From the NCBI RefSeq assembly GCF_017591425.1, contig NW_024466307.1, forward strand, positions 1,672,001 through 1,736,000: a stretch of DNA of 64,000 nucleotides. Reading direction: 5' to 3'. This document shows, one piece after another, positions 47,325-58,962 of this stretch. Under the pieces are notes generated by a model. That model saw only the letters and a list, made by a program, of their open reading frames with translations. It was not told the origin of the DNA and ran no database searches. Every line of letters begins with the position of its first letter. Within the stretch, counting starts at the first letter, position 1. Both the position numbers and the translations under genes were made by a program. This DNA is from Ochotona curzoniae. Taxonomy: Eukaryota > Chordata > Mammalia > Lagomorpha > Ochotonidae.

Positions 47325-47417
47325 CTGTGAAGGCGTGCTGGTGAGTTCCATCTTCTCCTGCGATTTCTCCTTGGCTAGTCGGGCAGCTTCTTTAAATTCC
47401 TGAAACTTCTCTGCAAA
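47325..47417 (-). CDS. HOMER1: HOMER1 exon 4: end of EVH1 domain and basic helix (residues 99-129)
   Basis: The 93-nt phase 0/0 exon encodes FAEKFQEFKEAARLAKEK followed by SQEKMELTSTPSQ. The acceptor is CATTCAG and the donor is CAG|GTGGGT. The first part is the C-terminal helix that closes the EVH1 domain. Ser117, in EKSQEK, is a known CaMKII phosphorylation site in Homer1 and is kept here. The charged, lysine- and glutamate-rich segment leads into the linker encoded by exon 5. The exon is shared by the long and short isoforms. Confidence 0.97.
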
Positions 47418-50400
47418 CTGAATGGGTGAAGGCTACATTCATTAACCAGGCACAAACAAGTCACAGAGCCCTCTCACCTTAGTAGCCTCTTACAAGCAAA
47501 TAAGTCTCCAAGCCCATCACAGTTTGTAACAAGAAAATGGTGGAAACTGAAGTCCAACACCAAACAATGATAAATCACATTCAGAAAACACTGCAATCGA
47601 ATTAAGTCAGGACTCAGTGTCAGTTACCATACCTACAGGCCTCAAGATCTGGGGGAGGAGTGTAGTCTAGAACCAGCAGAACCAGGCAAAGTAGGCTTTG
47701 TGAGAAAACTGAATGTTTAAAGTATCCGCTTGTAACTATCACAGCATTGAGAAATGTTCTTTTAAAAGAACATAAAGTTTCACAAAAGGCATCTTATTTA
47801 TTGTTTTCTAACAATACAAACAAGTTTCTCACCGATACAATCAAAAATTCATTTCTAAAGATTTCTAAACAAAGAAACAGGAAGGAATATATTATTCTAA
47901 GGGGTGCTAAGAGAGGCGACTATTTCAAGGCAAACAGCACTGTACAAGAAAGACACATCTGCAGAAGCCACAGGAACCGTTCACTGCCACCTCCAGTGCT
48001 TTCCAAGTGGCAGTCAACCACCACTGCTAATGTTTGAAACTCCAATTTTTCCATGTGACTTAAAACATGTTAGATTTGAAAATGAAGATACAAACATGGA
48101 GTCCTCTTCTAAAACCTAGAAACCAATTTAGATTCACTGTCCCCTGCCCCAGAGCGTAAGGTCAAGGTCACAGGGTGCAAGCTGTCCCATCACAGTTTTC
48201 CTTCGTCTCTCGAGACCCTGACCCACTCCAGCTGACCTGCAGTTTAGGGAACCGAACAAGAACTCCCATTCAAACCAAACACAAAACCTCCCAACATGAA
48301 AAAAATCTCAACGCGAAAATCTCATTCACACTGGTGGAAACAAAATAAAAACAAATATACGGCTTCTATAGCGTGAAGCGGTGCTGAAGGCTTATCTTTA
48401 CTAATTTAGTATTCCAAAATGATTAATGCTGAAAAACCTTCTCAAGGTCATAAAAAAACCTGTGCTACTACTAATTTTTATATCCTTAATCTTCAGCGAA
48501 AGAAAAATGTGAAGACTTAGGTTTCCATAATAGCAAAACACAGGCTGGTTAGCACTCCAACAACTGTGCTGCAGCCAGCTGACCTCAGGAGCCCGCGCGG
48601 CTGTGGGGCCGTCCTCCCTCCTGCTGAGGTGCCCTGTCCACCGCTCCCCAACCCTCTCCCAACCTCTGCTGTGTCCTAACTGCTAGTGCTAGTGGTCACA
48701 GATTAGTCCAGTGTGCATATCCTTGCTTCATTTATGCAAAATATTATCAACTGCCTTGAGTGCTCTAGTGGTCTGTACAGCACCAGGGTTAGTCTTCAAG
48801 GCAGCTTTACAATAAATGCCAACTTTGTCATCTTTGAATCAAAACATTCTGTAGAGACTCAGCTTAACTTCCTGGAGTCACATCCAAGGAACAAACTAGA
48901 CATGGCTCCAAAATCTTACGGACAGTTCTCTAACACTCAATCCACCCACAAGCCAGAAATTGGTTAAAAGCAGTTTTTAAAAGGCTTGCAAAACAAAAAG
49001 CTTATTCCCAGAGAAAAGATCCAACAAGAGCTAGCATGACAGACAGAATTTAATAATCTATTCCTTTATTACATGAACTAACAGTTCAGTTACTTGAAAG
49101 ACTGTAATGAAGAACTTAATTTACGGTCAAAATTACTTAGGCTTAAAAATCATTTCATGCAAGTTTACTTGAGAAATTAATCTGTAATTTAGTTCACACA
49201 TTTTACAGTCAGGAAATTCAGTAAGAACAGACTGAGATTTTTAATTTCTTTTTGTTACAGGCTCCAACAGCTAATTCCCAAAGCAAAGTTCTAAAAGCAT
49301 GCTTAGGTAACGGCAGTAATATTGGAATTAACACGCCATTTCCCAAGGGGGTTGTACGTGCAACAGAAATGCTCAACGGGGGGCCTGTGTCTTTGTCGTC
49401 CTCAAATACTTCGACTCTAAAACACATCCTTTTATCACACTTTTAAAAACGTGGGAATAAGATGAGTGTGAGAGAAACCCAATCAGGCAAGACTTGTGTG
49501 AATCACCCTACAGAGAATGGTTTGTAATCACTAAAGGACAAAGCAAAGATGTCTTAAAATTGAGCTTTAAACTGTCATGTTTACCCAAAAGGCAGCAAAA
49601 ATACTAAAAACAAGAGTTAAAAGGTGTTTACACCTAACTCAGAAAAAAATATTATTTCAACTACCAAACTATTTATACTTTCAAGTCAGAACATATTCAC
49701 AACATAGGTATTTTATTTTTTGTTTATTTACTTTTAGCATAGGCATTAAAAAAAAAACTTGTCTGCATGTATTTGAAAGAGTTCTATCATTTAATGTAAA
49801 TACAGTGTTTATCTCCTAGAGAAAGATTGCTCTCACAGCTTCAGACCCCAGAGCACCAAATCTCACGCCAAGGGTTCTCCTCAGAAGGAAACGCCCCCAG
49901 CAGACACTGCCGCACAGGTCTTTGGGTGTGGCAGCCCAACGTCCAAAGGGCCCAGTGAGGACACCCACATCTCCTCAGCCACCTCAGGAGGTCCCTCCCC
50001 AGGTAACACACAGTCACAGACAAGGCATGGTTTGGCTTATAGACAGAACACCTACTTCCGCTTTTTAGGTTGGTAAGCTCTGTGTTTTGTGGGCTTCTCT
50101 GGCCACAAGTGGCATTACCCAAGGACCCCTCGTGGCACTTACTGAATCTCACGCTGCACAGCAGCAGAGAGCTTGGAGTACCCTAGCTGTAGAAAAAGCA
50201 CAAATTTCCCTATACAGTGTCACTTCCATGTGTCAGAAAGCTGAGTCCTGCATCCCTCACACTTGAGAAGGGCATGGTGTCCATCTGGCCTGCAAAGCAC
50301 GACCAGCAGCAGGTGCTCAGCCCTAAGCTAAACTTTCCTGAAGTGACAATCCCCACCTCTGATGCCCTACCAAAAAGGCAGTTACCCATGCTAATCTTTC

Positions 50401-50561
50401 TCGGCCCAAAATGACTACTTGTAATGTGCAGAACAGAGAACAGAGTGCCGTGCTCTCGCTCTGCTCCCACGTTGCTGTGGTGGCCTCACCCTGCCCTGTG
50501 GCTAACAGTCTGAGATCCAGGTCTTGGGGATGGTCACGCACATCTTGGCGGTTTCACTTAC
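47418..50561 (-). other. HOMER1: HOMER1 intron 3, free of recognised SINEs
   Basis: The 3.1-kb intron contains no CSINE that I can see, unusual for this window. It lies between two EVH1 exons. No coding, RNA or simple-repeat feature stands out. Confidence 0.85.
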
Positions 50562-50693
50562 TTTGGAAAGATGGTGCTCTGAGGAGAATCCCAGTCCATA
50601 AACAGTGTTTGCCCGACTGTCGGCCCACTGGCCGAACTTCTGAGACGTCTTCGTAAATGTCATGTTTGGGGTGATGGTGCTGTTTATTATTGC
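50562..50693 (-). CDS. HOMER1: HOMER1 exon 3: EVH1 domain, second half (residues 55-98)
   Basis: The 132-nt phase 0/0 exon encodes 44 residues, [11 protein letters not shown] through SSEHHLSK. The acceptor is TTCTCAG and the donor is AAA|GTAAGT, close to consensus. It includes the [17 protein letters not shown] segment of the EVH1 domain; Gly89 in GLGF is a known ligand-binding residue. The residues match the human protein as I recall it. The exon is a multiple of three with symmetric phases, so skipping it would keep the frame but destroy the EVH1 fold. A 30/31-bp minisatellite lies about 380 bp upstream in intron 2. Confidence 0.97.
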
Positions 50694-51071
50694 CTGAGAA
50701 GGAACACACATATGAGGAGCCAGGTCAAAATAAGCTGACAAGATTATAAACACAGGACCACTCAGACAACATCACAACCAGGGATTCTACTAAGACACAG
50801 TGTTCGATAGAGAAGTACAGACAGTTTCTAGCATTGCAAGTGACAGTAGAGGGACACGGTTACTGCGCAGAATTTCAACAACTCCCATGATCAAAAAACC
50901 ATCAGTTCTTACTGGAGTTGATGTCTTCCCTTGAACAACTAGGATCAATGTTTATTTCACAGTTGCTGACCTCAAAGCAGGACCCATCCTCAAACAGGAA
51001 AAGTGAACACTGCCTAAAGCCCATTTCAGGAGTTTCCTTAGGGCTGATTCCCATCATTCAGTACTTTGTCC

Positions 51072-51223
51072 TTCCTCAAGGTCAAACCAACTCCACACAC
51101 AGTTCCTCAAGGACAGACCAGTCCACACACAGTTCCTCAAGGTCAAACCAACTCCACACACAGTTCCTCAAGGACAGACCAGTCCACACACAGTTCCTCA
51201 AGGACAGACCAGTCCATATACAG
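51072..51223 (+). repeat. Minisatellite of five 30/31-bp units
   Basis: Units begin ttcctcaagg at 51072, 51103, 51133, 51164 and 51194 (lengths 31, 30, 31, 30, 30). Two variants alternate: A with gtcaaaccaactcc and B with gacagaccagtcc, in the order A-B-A-B-B. Copies are almost identical, so the array is young. It lies in intron 2 about 380 bp upstream of exon 3. Confidence 0.95.
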
Positions 51224-51584
51224 TTCTTTCATTTTTTCCCACAAAGTGGTTCAGGTTTATGATATTGAGAATCCCTGTCATTTGTGTTTAAGTTTTATTC
51301 TTTTCGTATGTTTTAAAATATCACCTTTGTTGAACACCATAGTAACTTTCAATTCTTATTACATTACTTCATTCCTTCCTCTAGTTTCAACAAAGTGCAG
51401 AAACATTTTTAATTAGGTAGTCCAATGTCCTCTAAAATTAAAATTAAAACCTGATTTTAATAATAAAAAGATACTTGCTATATCAAATCCGTAAGCAGTC
51501 ATTTGGTAAACTACTAAAGGTGTAATGAAAATCAAGTATTTTTAGAGCGAAAATTTATTTACCACGTGACAAAGTTAAAAAAAA

Positions 51585-51602
51585 AGAAGAAGAAGAAGAA
51601 GC
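51585..51602 (+). repeat. (AAG)n run
   Basis: About five GAA/AAG units after an A9 run, reading as TTC in the HOMER1 transcript. Confidence 0.8.
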
Positions 51603-51845
51603 TGAGCTGTAAGCTACTGACAAAGGTAAGCCAAAGAACTGTGACACTTGCCTGTTAAAAAACAGCAAACAAGAGCCCCTTCCTTTCATAAACAGTAGAC
51701 ACGCTATTACTGGAGTTCTACTCTAGTTTACAGTGTTTTCAACATATAGACTCACATATGTTCATTCAAATTCACATTCATATGTAAATGTACATGTTCA
51801 TATTTATGTAATTTATATGTATATCAGTTAAAAGCCTCTTTTGAG

Positions 51846-52167
51846 GTCCGGCGCAGTGGCCTAGCAGCTAAAGTCCTTGCCTTGAATGAGCCGGAATCCC
51901 ACATGGGCGCCAATTCTAATCCCGGCAGCCCCGCTTCCCATCCAGCTCCCTGCCTGTGACCTGGGAAAGCAGTCCAGGACAGCCCAAAGCCTTGGGACCC
52001 TGCACCCGCGTGGGAGACCCAGAAGAGCTACTGGCTTCGGTTCAGCGCAGCTCTGGCTGTTGCGGTCACTTGGGAAGTGATTCAGCAGATGGAAGATCTT
52101 CCTCTCCATTTCTCCTCCTCTCTGTATATCTGACTTTGCAATTAATAAATCTTTAAAATAAAAAAAT
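51846..52167 (+). repeat. CSINE, full length, low divergence
   Basis: gtccggcgcagtggcctagc to gactttgcaattaataaatc. A short repeat ctcttttg lies on both sides. Confidence 0.92.
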
Positions 52168-52764
52168 GTCTCTTTTGTGTATCTCATTTCAGACCAGAAA
52201 ATGTAGGTACTAACTACTCTAACTTGTGGCACTGTCATCAAATGAAAAACTAAAAACAGTAAGGACTCACACTAATCTATTCAGCATCTTCTACTGTTGT
52301 TCCAATAAACGCCAAGCACGTGACAGGACAGGCGGCATCTCTGTGCATTACACTCCAGAGCAGCAGGCTGGGTGAAGCCTAAGTAGGTGGACAGGCAGCA
52401 GTGACACGTGCCCAGGACAGGAGACAGGCAGCAAAGACTGGCCAGCACTGGTTTAGACCCTGTGTCCTTCAGGGCTCCCCAGGGACCACACATGTGAGGG
52501 CCGGGATTTCCAAAGACATGTGTCCCCAGGAACTCTCAGAAAGTGGGTTAGCATCTAAGAAAACTGACCAATTCGCTCTTGGTCACTGGTCCCCTGTTTC
52601 AACTGTTACAACATAACTTCTAAGTTTTTCTTTCTTTTTTAAGAGTTTCACTTTTAATATCCATTCTGGACTTTTCCATACCTCTGCATCACTTCTTTTT
52701 TAGTCCCTGAGGAACTTTAAAACGATAAATGACATAACACCTTAAAAAGCCCATTTCTCTTTTC

Positions 52765-52865
52765 TTTTTTTTTTTTTAAGATTTATTACGGCCCAAATGG
52801 CTTCAATAGCTGGAGTTGTGCTGATATTTAGAGAACACGGGAAAGAGAAGATATGCTGCAGAAGG
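52765..52865 (-). repeat. CSINE 3' fragment
   Basis: A T-run with taagatttattacggcccaa, then ggagttgtgctgat. Decays after about 80 bp. Confidence 0.5.
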
Positions 52866-53104
52866 CCTCTCTACTCCTGAATAAAAGAAAGACTCCCAAT
52901 TAAACAGTTAAATGTTTCTTGACAATATGATACTAGATTTTCTACCTTTGTCTATACCCACAATGCCATGACGCACTGAAGTAGCAGAATTCTAAACTTG
53001 CAATTTACTAAAGACTATACTACTGTAATAGTATGAGGGGAAATGGTGGGGAGGGGAATCCCAACACCTACAATACTACATCATAAGAAAACAAAAATAA
53101 CAAT

Positions 53105-53285
53105 TTAAAAATTTTAAAAACTTCATAACTCCCCAAATGGTTGGAGCTGAGCCAATAAGAAGCCAGGAGCTTCTTCTCCTGTGTGGGTGCAGGGACCCAA
53201 GGACTTGGGCCATCTGCTGTGACTTTCCCATGCCATTAGCAGGGAGTTAGATGTGAAGTTGAGCAGCAATGAGACGCCAATGCCT
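53105..53285 (-). repeat. CSINE, partial
   Basis: ctccccaaatggttggagct, gtgggtgcagggacccaagg and agcagggagttagatgtgaa. Confidence 0.7.
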
Positions 53286-53606
53286 CGGGCTTACTTTTCT
53301 AAAAGAGACTGGTGTTTACAGAGCCCGTCCTTGTGGACAGTGGTGGTTTTAACGCCCCACCTCCACTTGTGCTCTTTGTCAGTGCCCCAGGGTTCATCTC
53401 TTCTCACACAGTGCATGTGCTGTGCATGTGAGGTTTGACTTCATGTGTTCTGGTCACACCTCAGGGACATCACGTGGCTGCAGGCCAGGACGGGGCACTA
53501 CATCACTGTCATGACACAGCGTTTATGCTTCCTTTCCTTGGGACAACAAGGATGCTAGTGTTGACAGACATTTATTTTGATGAAATAAACTGAAGAAGTA
53601 ACATGT

Positions 53607-53790
53607 CTTTTTTTTTTTTTAAGATTTATTTGAAAGGGAGAGACAGAGCCTTCTGTTTACTACCCAGTGGGGCTGGGCCAGATGGAAGCCAGGAGCCAGG
53701 AGTTTGATCCAGGGCTCCTGCATCGCTGGTGATGGCCCCAATAATTGGGTCATCTTCAATATTCAGCGGATGGTGGACCTGAGCAGGGGG
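53607..53790 (-). repeat. CSINE, partial
   Basis: A T-run, then aagatttatttgaaagggag and gaagccaggagccaggagtt. Similarity fades after ttgggtcatcttc. Confidence 0.65.
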
Positions 53791-53948
53791 GACCGAGCAG
53801 CCCTTGCTCCCACCACTGCAAACACAGGCATTACCCATACGCTCCCCTCAGAGCAGGATGTCGTGCCACTGACACGTGTGCAGGCCTATGACTGCAGGAT
53901 TCTGAGCTACAAATCTCCAGAAAGAGCGGTGAAGAATTCTAGCTCCTG

Positions 53949-54270
53949 GGCCCAGCACAATAGAGTAACGGGAAAAGTCCTCGCCTTGAATGCACTGGAA
54001 TCCCATATGGGTGCTGGTTCTAATCCCGGCAGCTCCACTTCCCATGCAGCTCCCTGCCTGTGTCCTGGGAATGCACTCAAGGACAGCCCAACGCTTTCGG
54101 ACCCTGCACCAACGTGGGAGACCCAGAGGGAAGCTCCTGGCTTCGGATTGGCTCAGCTCCAGTTATTGCAGCCGCTTGGGGAGTGAATCATCGAACAGAA
54201 GATCTTCCTGTCTCTCCTCCTCTCTGTATATCCACCTTTCTAATAAAAACAAATAAATATTAAAAAAAAA
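53949..54270 (+). repeat. CSINE with perfect 14-bp target-site duplication
   Basis: ggcccagcacaatagagtaa to ctaataaaaacaaataaata and an A tail. The direct repeat aattctagctcctg is identical at 53935-53948 and 54271-54284, so this is among the youngest insertions here. It lies about 350 bp from exon 2. Confidence 0.95.
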
Positions 54271-54289
54271 AATTCTAGCTCCTGAACTC

Positions 54290-54385
54290 CAGACCACATG
54301 AGCTGTTTCACTATATTGTCAGCACCAAGCACAGTGTTTAGCACGTAACAGACCAACAACAGACGCTTATTAAATCAACGAAATG
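54290..54385 (+). repeat. L2-like 3' end relic
   Basis: cagcaccaagcacagtgttt, agcacgtaacag and gcttattaaatcaacgaaat match the common L2 terminus (agcacagtgcctagcac...caataaatgtttgttg). Confidence 0.5.
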
Positions 54386-54616
54386 ACCCCACATTTGTGG
54401 AATTACTTCAGTATGTTACCCAACCTGACAAGGTGTCTAAGTACTTCAGAGAACAAAAAGTGTTCCTATCCTGGTAATGATCTATTTGGTTTCATTGAAG
54501 GCCTACAATATAAAAGAAAGCATTTCCTTTTAATAAGCACTAATTCCCCCGAACAAAACTGGATGTCTGCACCGGATGAGACAGCCAGACTGTTGAATGA
54601 GGTGACCCTAACTGAC

Positions 54617-54773
54617 CTTGGAGCCGTCCAGACTGATGATCCTGTACACATTCCTTGTGCTGTCGTAGAAGTAAGACACGGTAACTGCGTGCTTGCTGGT
54701 GGGGACCCAGTTCTTCTTTGTGTTTGGGTCAATCTGGAAGACGTGAGCTCGAGTGCTGAAGATAGGTTGTTCC
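54617..54773 (-). CDS. HOMER1: HOMER1 exon 2: EVH1 domain, first half (residues 3-54)
   Basis: The 157-nt exon begins with one G that completes the glycine-2 codon and then encodes 52 residues from [12 protein letters not shown] to RIISLDGSK. The acceptor is CCCACAG preceded by a T-rich run and the donor is AAG|GTCAGT. This is the first half of the EVH1 fold, and it contains Phe14 and Trp24 (in KKNW), two residues known to contact the PPxxF ligand. As far as I can recall the human protein, all 52 residues are identical, as expected for a strongly constrained domain. Exon 1, which should supply only ATGGG, was not found in the 9.2 kb that follow. Confidence 0.97.
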
Positions 54774-55691
54774 CTGTGGGACAAAAAAAAAAAGATGACA
54801 ACATGACAGCAGGTGGTTCCACTGCACCAGACCGGGCAATGTGAAAGCTCTGAGGATGACTCTGCTTAAGCAGCAACTCCCACACACCAGGAAGAAGCAC
54901 CTCTTGCAAACTGGTTAATTCTGAATATCTGCCCTTTCCCAGCTGAGCCTCCTCCTTCACAGATGCTGTGCAACAAATCTACCTACTCCTAATCCGCTTG
55001 TGGACACGTTCTCAGCCGTTCTAACAGGCTCATGGTGCCGGGCACGCCACAGACACGGGTTTCTAAACTGAGACAGGATGGCATGCTGCCTTCTGGTTTC
55101 CAGCTTTCTTACTATCAATAATTACCTTCTCAGGATCTACTCAGCACCATGTTTTTTCCCACTTTTGTACTTCCTGGTGTTGCTCTGCTTGGTTACAAGG
55201 GCATGTAAGCACAGCCCTGGGTATGCTCTGTGTGTCTGGGAGACAGTGTGCTGCATCAGCTCACTCTGGCATCAACAACACATATTAAATGATGTGCATT
55301 CATAAACTGAAACACACATGAAAAACAGGGGTTACCACTGGCTGAGCAGAACGGTGTACCCAGGAGCTTGCAGAGACAGGACACTGAACTCTGGCCAGGT
55401 GCAAAGACTCACTGTTAGCTCATTCAGGATTCTGGCACCTTCGAGAAGGTGAGAGGATCCTGAGAGCTGACCACACCCCACTGAAGCACACCCATTTTGT
55501 GTTACTCATTCAAAATTGTATTATTCTGGTAACAGGTAAACAACTCACTAGGAAAGCTTATATTCAACATAATCTCTACCACACTGAAAGATGTATGAAA
55601 AACAAAACCACTCAAATATCTTTTACTTAGCTGAAGGCGGGCCTTAGATTTACAAAGAAACAGAACCTTTCAATTACATATACATATATCT

Positions 55692-55998
55692 TATTTTAAA
55701 AAAATATTTTCAATTTTACTGGAAAGTCAGAGTTACAGAGAAGGAGACAGAGACCCTCCATCACTAGCTTGCTCTACAAGCAGCTGCAACGGCCCGAGCT
55801 GGGCCTGTCTAACGCCAGCAAGTTTGGAGTCTCCCACATGTGTGCAGGGATCCAAAGCCTTGGCCATCCACCATTACTTTCTCAACACAATCAAGGAACT
55901 GGACCAGAAGTGGAGCAGCCAAGACATGAACTAATGCCTACAGGGGATGCTGGCCATGCAGGAGGATAAGTAGCACACTAAGCCACCATTCCAGACCC
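55692..55998 (-). repeat. CSINE, full length
   Basis: ttttaaaaaaatattttcaa, then ctggaaagtcagagttacag, ending at ccaccattccagaccc. Confidence 0.88.
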
Positions 55999-56039
55999 AA
56001 ACACATAGATTTTAAATGACTGTTAAGAGAAATTTATCA

Positions 56040-56369
56040 GGCCCATCGCAATAGCCTAGTGGCTAAAGTCCTTGCCTTGCACGTGCCAGGATCCCACATG
56101 GCCACCAGTTCTAATGCCAGCAGCACTTCTTCCCATCCAACTCCCTGCTTGTGACCTGGGAAATCAGTTGAGGACGGCCCAAAGCCTTGGGACCCTGCAC
56201 CCATGAGGCACACCTGGAAGAAACTCCTGGCTCCTGGCTTTGGATTGGCTCAGCTCTGGCCATTGCAGTAACTTGGGAAGTGAATCAGCCAAGCAACAAC
56301 TTCTCTGTGTCTCCTCCTTTCTGTATATCTGACTTTCCAATAAAAATAAAATCTAAAATAAAAAAAAAA
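56040..56369 (+). repeat. CSINE, full length
   Basis: ggcccatcgcaatagcctag to gactttccaataaaaataaa. Head-to-head with the preceding minus copy, 40 bp apart. Confidence 0.92.
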
Positions 56370-57314
56370 AGTTGTTTCTCAATTTGAGCAATGAGATGTT
56401 CTCTATTTAAAAGTGGTATAAAACCCTGAAAAGGACCACTTACCGAGCCTTTACCCCCTCCAAAAAACTTGACAAAATAAAGCTCATCTCTTTTTACCAC
56501 TACCTTTGAAAATCAGTTCAAGTTCTACAGAGAATTACAACTGTTAATATTTTATGTTTAAAATTAAATACATTTTAAATTTCACTTTATGGAGTTCTTA
56601 GTTTTATTATTATTTTTTTTCTAACTCAAAAGAAAGCAAAGCAGAATATGCAAAGGAGAAACCAGAGAATCGGTTTCTCTTGGACAACAGTGATCCATTA
56701 CGTGTCGCTCCTTAACAAGTGAAGTAGACACAGGACTTCTTGCTGAACAGTCATTGCAAATGGGTGGGTTTAATAAATCGTTATTGACAAGTTGGCCAGA
56801 CACTCTGCCAGGATAAAGGATTCTATGTCGGGATCCGGCCTTACTCTCATGAGGCCAGTGCTATAGAAATCTTCCAGAAGTTCTGCAACCCCTATTTTGT
56901 GGCTCATCCAACAGTGACTAACTTCAGTTCATAGAAAACTAGTTACAAACAGCTCTTAGTAATAGGACACACAGGAACAGGGGTGAAACCATCAACAAAC
57001 CGGATAGATTTTTCTGTATTCACTTCATGGAAGGTAATCTCTAAACAAAGCAGGCTGGCGAATATAGAAATATATTTTAATAAGCATATTTTCTAAAAAC
57101 TAAAATAGTTACTAAGATAATATTGTGTTGCAAGCTTCTTATGATCAATTAACAAATTCTTACTGCAATGTTTTGAATCCATAAAAAATTTTCACATGGC
57201 ATTAATCCACACAATTTCATTTATCCACTCAATTTAATCCTTTTCAGCATAAAAATCTCAGTCTATTTATAGTTTGTTTGTAAGAGAGCTTACTACTTGT
57301 CTTAAAAATAGGTG

Positions 57315-57630
57315 ATGACTGGAGCTGGTGATGCAGGAGAGCAAGTTGAGCCACAGCGTGTGACAGCAGCATCTCTCCTCAGAGCACTAGCCCACGGTCC
57401 AGAGGCTCTGCCTCCCACGCACTCCCCACTAACGTGCCTCCAACAGCAGCAGATTATGTGGGCCCTCGCCAGCCTCATGGGAGACATGGGTGGAATTCTG
57501 GGCTCCAGTCTTTGACTTGGCCCAACCCCAGCTGTTGTGGCCACTTATGGAGTGAACCAGTGTATGGAAGATTCCTCTGTCTCTCCCTCTAAGTCTGCAT
57601 TTCAAATAAAACAAATAAATCTTTTAAAAA
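57315..57630 (+). repeat. CSINE, diverged
   Basis: gccacagcgtgtgacagcag body, ccactaacgtgcctccaaca core, tail tttcaaataaaacaaataaa. Confidence 0.75.
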
Positions 57631-58737
57631 TAAGAGAGCCATTAGGGAAACACTTTCGTGACTAACAAAGGGGACAGAACTTTCAGAAGTACACAGACAC
57701 GAAGCATCTGATAGGACACGCTCACAAACAAATCAAACTTGTGCCAAGTAACTGTTTCATGCCAAGGACTGGCTAAAGATGGTTCGAGTCATTGAGGGAA
57801 GAATGACATGGTAAGAATAAAATGCTCTCACCTTGACAGATTCTCTGAGAAACTGATGCATAAGCAGAATCCAAACAAATGATGACTTGGTGGAAAGAGG
57901 ACCTAACTCCACGCTGAGAACTAGTGAGTATCTAAAGCATGACGAGGGGAGAAGCCGCTGCACAGGGTCTACACTGCAAGCCGCTTAGGGACTGTGAACA
58001 GGAAGCAATTTTTCATCTTAAATTAATCTGGCAGCTCTGAAGGTCTGGATGGAGGGAAGAAGCAGACTAAGGGGGATGAGCCTTAGTAAAGAATCTAGGC
58101 TTTAAAAAGTAAAGAGAATGGGAGGTTAGGGAGAAGGGTGGGCACATGAGAAGGAATTATAGGTGAGTGTAGACAGCACCATCAGTAAATAACAGACTGA
58201 CTGTATTTCCTGAAAGAACAGCTCCCAGTGACTGCAGATATCTGTGCTGTCACAATGGAGGCAGTGTGCTAAACATCTGCAGTGTACACAGCAGCTCTCC
58301 ACAACACCCCAGCCCCAGTATCAGTAGTGTTAGGCTGGAAACCCCAGGATCAGAGATGTGGAAGGAATCTAAGACTCCCTGGCTTCCAGGTGGGTGTCTG
58401 AAAAGAAGACGGCGCTATTAACCAGGATGAGAAACTAAGTTCCAATCAGGGGAAAGGAAGGTAAGCAAATGAGCTCGGTGCTGACCGGGTCCACATGCTT
58501 CCAGGGTTTGCATTTGGGACTACTGGGTCAAGAATCTAGAAACACCAGCTTGGAGCTCAGAGAAGACAAGGCTACACTAAAAAGTCTGAGGACTTACCAG
58601 GAAAGAGGTCTTATGATGGTCTAGGAGAACTTTAACACTAAGCACATCTGTAAAATTCATTTTAGAAAAACAGCTGTAGAAGAGGTGGCAGAGAACCTAT
58701 ATCTGACATCTTAGAGTACTTATCCTCTTAAAAAAGA

Positions 58738-58815
58738 CCTAATGACTCGGGGTTAAACCAAGAGATAAAAATCACTCCTTCTTTCTGTAAGCATGCCTTT
58801 CAAATCAGAATAAAT
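58738..58815 (+). repeat. CSINE 3' fragment
   Basis: gttaaaccaagagataaaaa and gcatgcctttcaaatcagaa resemble the last 80 bp of the element. Confidence 0.45.
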
Positions 58816-58835
58816 ATCACTATTATTTTATTTTT

Positions 58836-58962
58836 AATGTTGCTTATATAGTTGAGAGGGATGCATGCCCATGTGTGTCTCTGATCAGGGTGGGGAGGGT
58901 AGAGATATGGAAGAAGGTGGGTGGGACAAATGTTTCAAAAAATAAATTTTTTTTTAAAGTTA
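58836..58962 (+). repeat. Unclassified interspersed repeat, copy 3 (short)
   Basis: tgttgcttatatagttgaga through gtgggacaaatgtttcaaaa matches the start of copy 2. Here the match ends in aataaattttttttt, which resembles a poly(A)-type 3' end. Confidence 0.6.

Larger units (their letters stand above)
50694..54616 (-). other. HOMER1: HOMER1 intron 2
   Basis: The 3.9-kb intron contains a 30/31-bp minisatellite close to exon 3, a GAA run (51585-51602), five CSINEs and an L2-like tail. 51230-51580 and 52170-52740 are A+T-rich and otherwise featureless. Confidence 0.9.

Noticed and set aside
54466..54960. Minus-strand frame of 164 codons overlapping exon 2.
   Set aside because: It is in a different frame from the EVH1 protein; exon 2 itself is accounted for by HOMER1.
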